From contig JAFREE010000021.1 in assembly GCA_019400425.1 (NCBI GenBank), forward strand, positions 1-64,000: a stretch of DNA of 64,000 nucleotides, read 5' to 3'. The notes beneath the pieces were generated by a model. The model was not told where the DNA came from, made no database searches, and saw only the letters and a program-made list of their open reading frames with translations. Positions 61,801-64,000 of this stretch are shown here, piece by piece. This stretch comes from Hymenochaete sp. R1. Its lineage: Eukaryota > Basidiomycota > Agaricomycetes > Hymenochaetales > Hymenochaetaceae. Position numbers and translations under genes: made by a program. Each line of letters begins with the position of its first letter. Within the stretch, counting starts at the first letter, position 1.

Positions 61801-62505
61801 AACGGAACGGCGCGCCGAAATCTAGTGAGTCTTATTGCATTGCTTTCATAGCGAGATGCTGAAAGGCCAGAGGCTAACACCTATTGTTAGGAAATTGTCC
61901 GTAGGTTGCGAAATTCAGCTCACGCCTCCCTTGAGAAGTCGAGTATGATCATGCATGGAGTAATTCCGCCTCCCACCACGAATATTTTCACCCCTGAGGA
62001 TGTCAGTGCTTTGGATCGCTGCTGTGGTAAAACGCAGGTAAGGGCAAGAAGGAAACGCCCTGCTAGACCTGTCAAGGCTTCAGCTTCAGGCGGTACAGAC
62101 ATCTCTGGCTCTTCTGCGCCCTCTGTCCCAGCAATGGCTTCTTCTCAGGTACGGCATGAACAAGCTCGGTTCTTTCCTGAAGAAAAGAGGATAGATGATT
62201 GGGAAGCGACACAACAATCTTATGGATACGAAGTAGCCGCTGGAAGGAGCGTGGGAATGGATCAGGAAGGCCCGGGACCTTCCATGCTACCTCAAGCACC
62301 TCCGCCTCTGCAGCATTCGATACCCACGGGTACCGGAATCGCTGGAGGAGGTTTTGATACCGCGCGGAATGATTCTGAGGATGTCCCAATGTCGAGATAT
62401 GGTGGACCCCCGCCAGGTGCGAGCGGCGTAATATGGGCGGGCGAGATGTATGGGCAGACCCTGGACCCGGCTTGGAACAACTTCATTCAGCAGTTAGGGT
62501 TCTAG
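58815..62505 (+). CDS. Zn2Cys6 fungal transcription factor
   Basis: Nineteen exons give 830 residues in one frame: 58815-58924, 59047-59071, 59174-59225, 59292-59319, 59376-59611, 59666-59727, 59782-59793, 59850-60028, 60082-60125, 60186-60445, 60515-60610, 60681-60690, 60746-60837, 60914-61010, 61084-61320, 61382-61530, 61581-61637, 61693-61824 and 61891-62505. The zinc cluster (CAEC, RLKMRC, PCENC, SIC) is spread over exons 1-3 near residue 34. Then come a TLTTGKHNR linker, a coiled coil with repeated LHDRI, and the fungal-specific regulatory domain with YYHLAR, FGRPPPLSD and LLYLHRTF. The C-terminus is Pro/Gly-rich and low in structure. It should bind CGG-type sites as a dimer; targets are unknown. 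Two exons are only 12 and 10 bases long. Confidence 0.87.
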
Positions 62506-62820
62506 GTCGAGGTGAAGGGTGCCGTTGATATGGTGGAGTCTATTTGTATGTATCTATATCCTTATTCATTTCTTGCATATGCTGTTCGCCCGTTATATAG
62601 GGTATGAGGGCATTGTTTATCATCATTTGTTCGTCGAGCACATACGGGACTTCGATTCAGTCAGAGGCTGTGACGCAATAGAATGGTGTTATGGGAGCTT
62701 ATGTGGGAAGGGCTGGCGCTGACAGACTGCGTCGCAATGGATTATATTATAACAAATTCTTCCTTCGACTTTTCTCACGGCTCCCCGACTTTTCTACTGT
62801 CATTTTCGCGCTTCATTTCT

Positions 62821-63692
62821 TCACGCGAAAGCAACGCCTATCAATGCCGTCAGGATGAATGTCATCACACCAGGACCATTCAAAGGAGCTGCGCCACTGG
62901 AAGAGCCCGTCGAGGCACCGGTCGCGGTTGGCGATGCTACGGTGGCAGGCGGCGTCGAGGTTGCATCTGGGAGACCGAAACCTGAAATACTACCAGTCAA
63001 AGGGCCTGGTACGGCCGACGCCGAAGCACCTTGACCCTCGAGGAAACCAACCGATTGCTAAGAGATCCATTAATAACTTAGCAATGAAGAACGAAACGGG
63101 TGAACAATAAACAACGTACGCCAGAATTACCCTGATGCGACATCGCTGCTTGCATGTATGCATCGAACGTGAAGCTTCCGCTTGTGGGTGCGTTGATTGC
63201 ACCAACCATACCAACGTCACAGTGCGGCGAAGGAATCAGCTGCTTACAGAAGAACCAGATTGGCTCTGATGCATTGGTAATCGTCAAGTTCCAGGTTGGG
63301 AATCCTGAAGAGGTTCCCATCGGGATGAGAATGTTACCCGAGTCAAAGCCATTCCCGAGCGGGTCGCAGGGATCAGTGAAGCTTGATTGGGTGACGGAGT
63401 GGTTTCCTGGCCTTATTGGAGAGTTGAGGGAGTGATGTATGCTCTTGGAAAGAAACGCTTACTGTCCGGAGAAGGTGAACCTGACCGTGTCATTCACGTT
63501 TGCCGTAACATTGGCTGGATCGAAGAAAAATAGGTCGGTCCCTGTTGATCCACCAACCGCAATGTCCTGCAATAGAGAGGTTTTTCATTTTATATTCAGT
63601 GAGAGCTTATCTCAAGGACTTACGATAATGTTTTGGGCGAACGAAGTGCCTGCGAAGGCCAAAATTGACAGGGTCGTGAAGGGCTTCATCAT
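62821..63692 (-). CDS. Secreted cupredoxin-like protein, probably GPI-anchored
   Basis: Four exons: 63692-63624, 63566-63463, 63411-63120 and 63057-62821, giving 233 residues. The signal peptide (TLSILAFAGTSFA) is followed by a plastocyanin-like cupredoxin fold. Its candidate copper ligands are His in GNHSV, Cys in WFFCKQ, and His and Met in SPHCDVGM. A Ser/Thr/Pro/Gly linker and a hydrophobic C-terminal tail (VMTFILTALIGVAFA) follow, typical of a GPI-anchor signal. Such proteins are common on fungal cell surfaces; an electron-transfer or wall role is not established. The start could be either of two adjacent ATGs (63692 or 63689). Confidence 0.9.
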
Positions 63693-64000
63693 AGATTGTT
63701 TTCTGAGGCGAAGCGAAAGGGGAGGGGTGTGGAAACAAATGGTGAGAGGGAGAGATCTCAGACTAAGTTATTCCAATGCAGCGCAGCTGCTCACGTTTTA
63801 TACCTTTATCCTTCCTCTCAGCATTGAAACACACGGGTCACCATGCCATCCCAGTCCAGCGGTACAGGACATCGCACCACTGCAAAAGAAGCGAGGTGTA
63901 TCGGCGACCATACCTGCTGCGCAGAAGTGTCTCCTCATTTCTACCTTGAAAACTGACTAACAGTGAGAAAGAGACATTTCAGAAGTGGAGAAGAGCGGCA
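63693..64000. promoter_or_regulatory. Upstream region of the cupredoxin-like gene
   Basis: About 300 bases to the window edge. It includes a minus-strand TATA box (63796-63802). A plus-strand frame at 63439-63960 is a shadow without motifs. No other gene is seen before the edge. Confidence 0.5.
63796..63802 (-). promoter_or_regulatory. TATA box of the cupredoxin-like gene
   Basis: TATAAAA on the minus strand about 104 bases before the ATG, in the context GGTATAAAACGTGAG. Confidence 0.55.

Noticed and set aside
1..64000. Complete transposon, retroelement or rRNA gene
   Set aside because: No transposase, reverse transcriptase, integrase or capsid motifs, no long terminal or inverted repeats and no rRNA-like sequence were recognised by reading; a library search could still find short remnants.

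Overview
The window looks like nuclear DNA of a filamentous basidiomycete, most likely an Agaricomycete. Genes are split by many short introns of about 50-60 bases (GT/GC...AG with CTAAC/CTGAC-type branch sites). The gene content fits: an expanded family of TKL-like kinases, a fungal Zn2Cys6 regulator, a GATA-type factor and an NADP-type prephenate dehydrogenase. All exon models were built by eye from splice signals, phase and family motifs. Nothing was searched against a database.

Layout. (1) Bases 1-740 are ten copies of an exactly 74-base minisatellite. (2) Bases 1.7-15.6 kb hold five related kinase genes: A (-), B (+), C (-), D (+), E (+). A and C have identical exon lengths. D is one long gene that reads through three consecutive kinase modules; only the first keeps the catalytic Asp, and modules two and three carry HSA and HSN in its place. 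A is also a predicted pseudokinase (HSN, DFT). (3) Bases 16.2-22.3 kb hold a single-pass membrane protein of unknown function, a prephenate dehydrogenase (TYR1-like) and, tail to tail with it, an FAD-dependent phenol-hydroxylase-type monooxygenase. (4) Bases 22.3-38.2 kb show no recognisable gene; the right part is rich in simple sequence. (5) Bases 38.2-43.4 kb hold a minus-strand GATA zinc-finger factor of about 1,000 residues, very rich in low-complexity sequence. (6) Bases 43.4-52.1 kb are again gene-free. (7) Bases 52-64 kb are a compact normal stretch: a small basic protein, a 3-ketoacyl-CoA thiolase, a secreted isochorismatase-like hydrolase, a basic protein of unknown function, a Zn2Cys6 regulator with 19 exons, and a secreted, probably GPI-anchored cupredoxin-like protein.

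The kinase cluster is the most interesting part. It mixes predicted active non-RD kinases with predicted pseudokinases, shows local duplication including upstream DNA, and contains an in-frame triple kinase gene. This resembles, by form only, the tandem kinase-pseudokinase proteins known from plant immunity and JAKs. A role in signalling or non-self recognition is inference. The remaining genes are ordinary metabolic, regulatory and secreted functions with no evident shared pathway, apart from the aromatic theme of the TYR1/monooxygenase neighbours.
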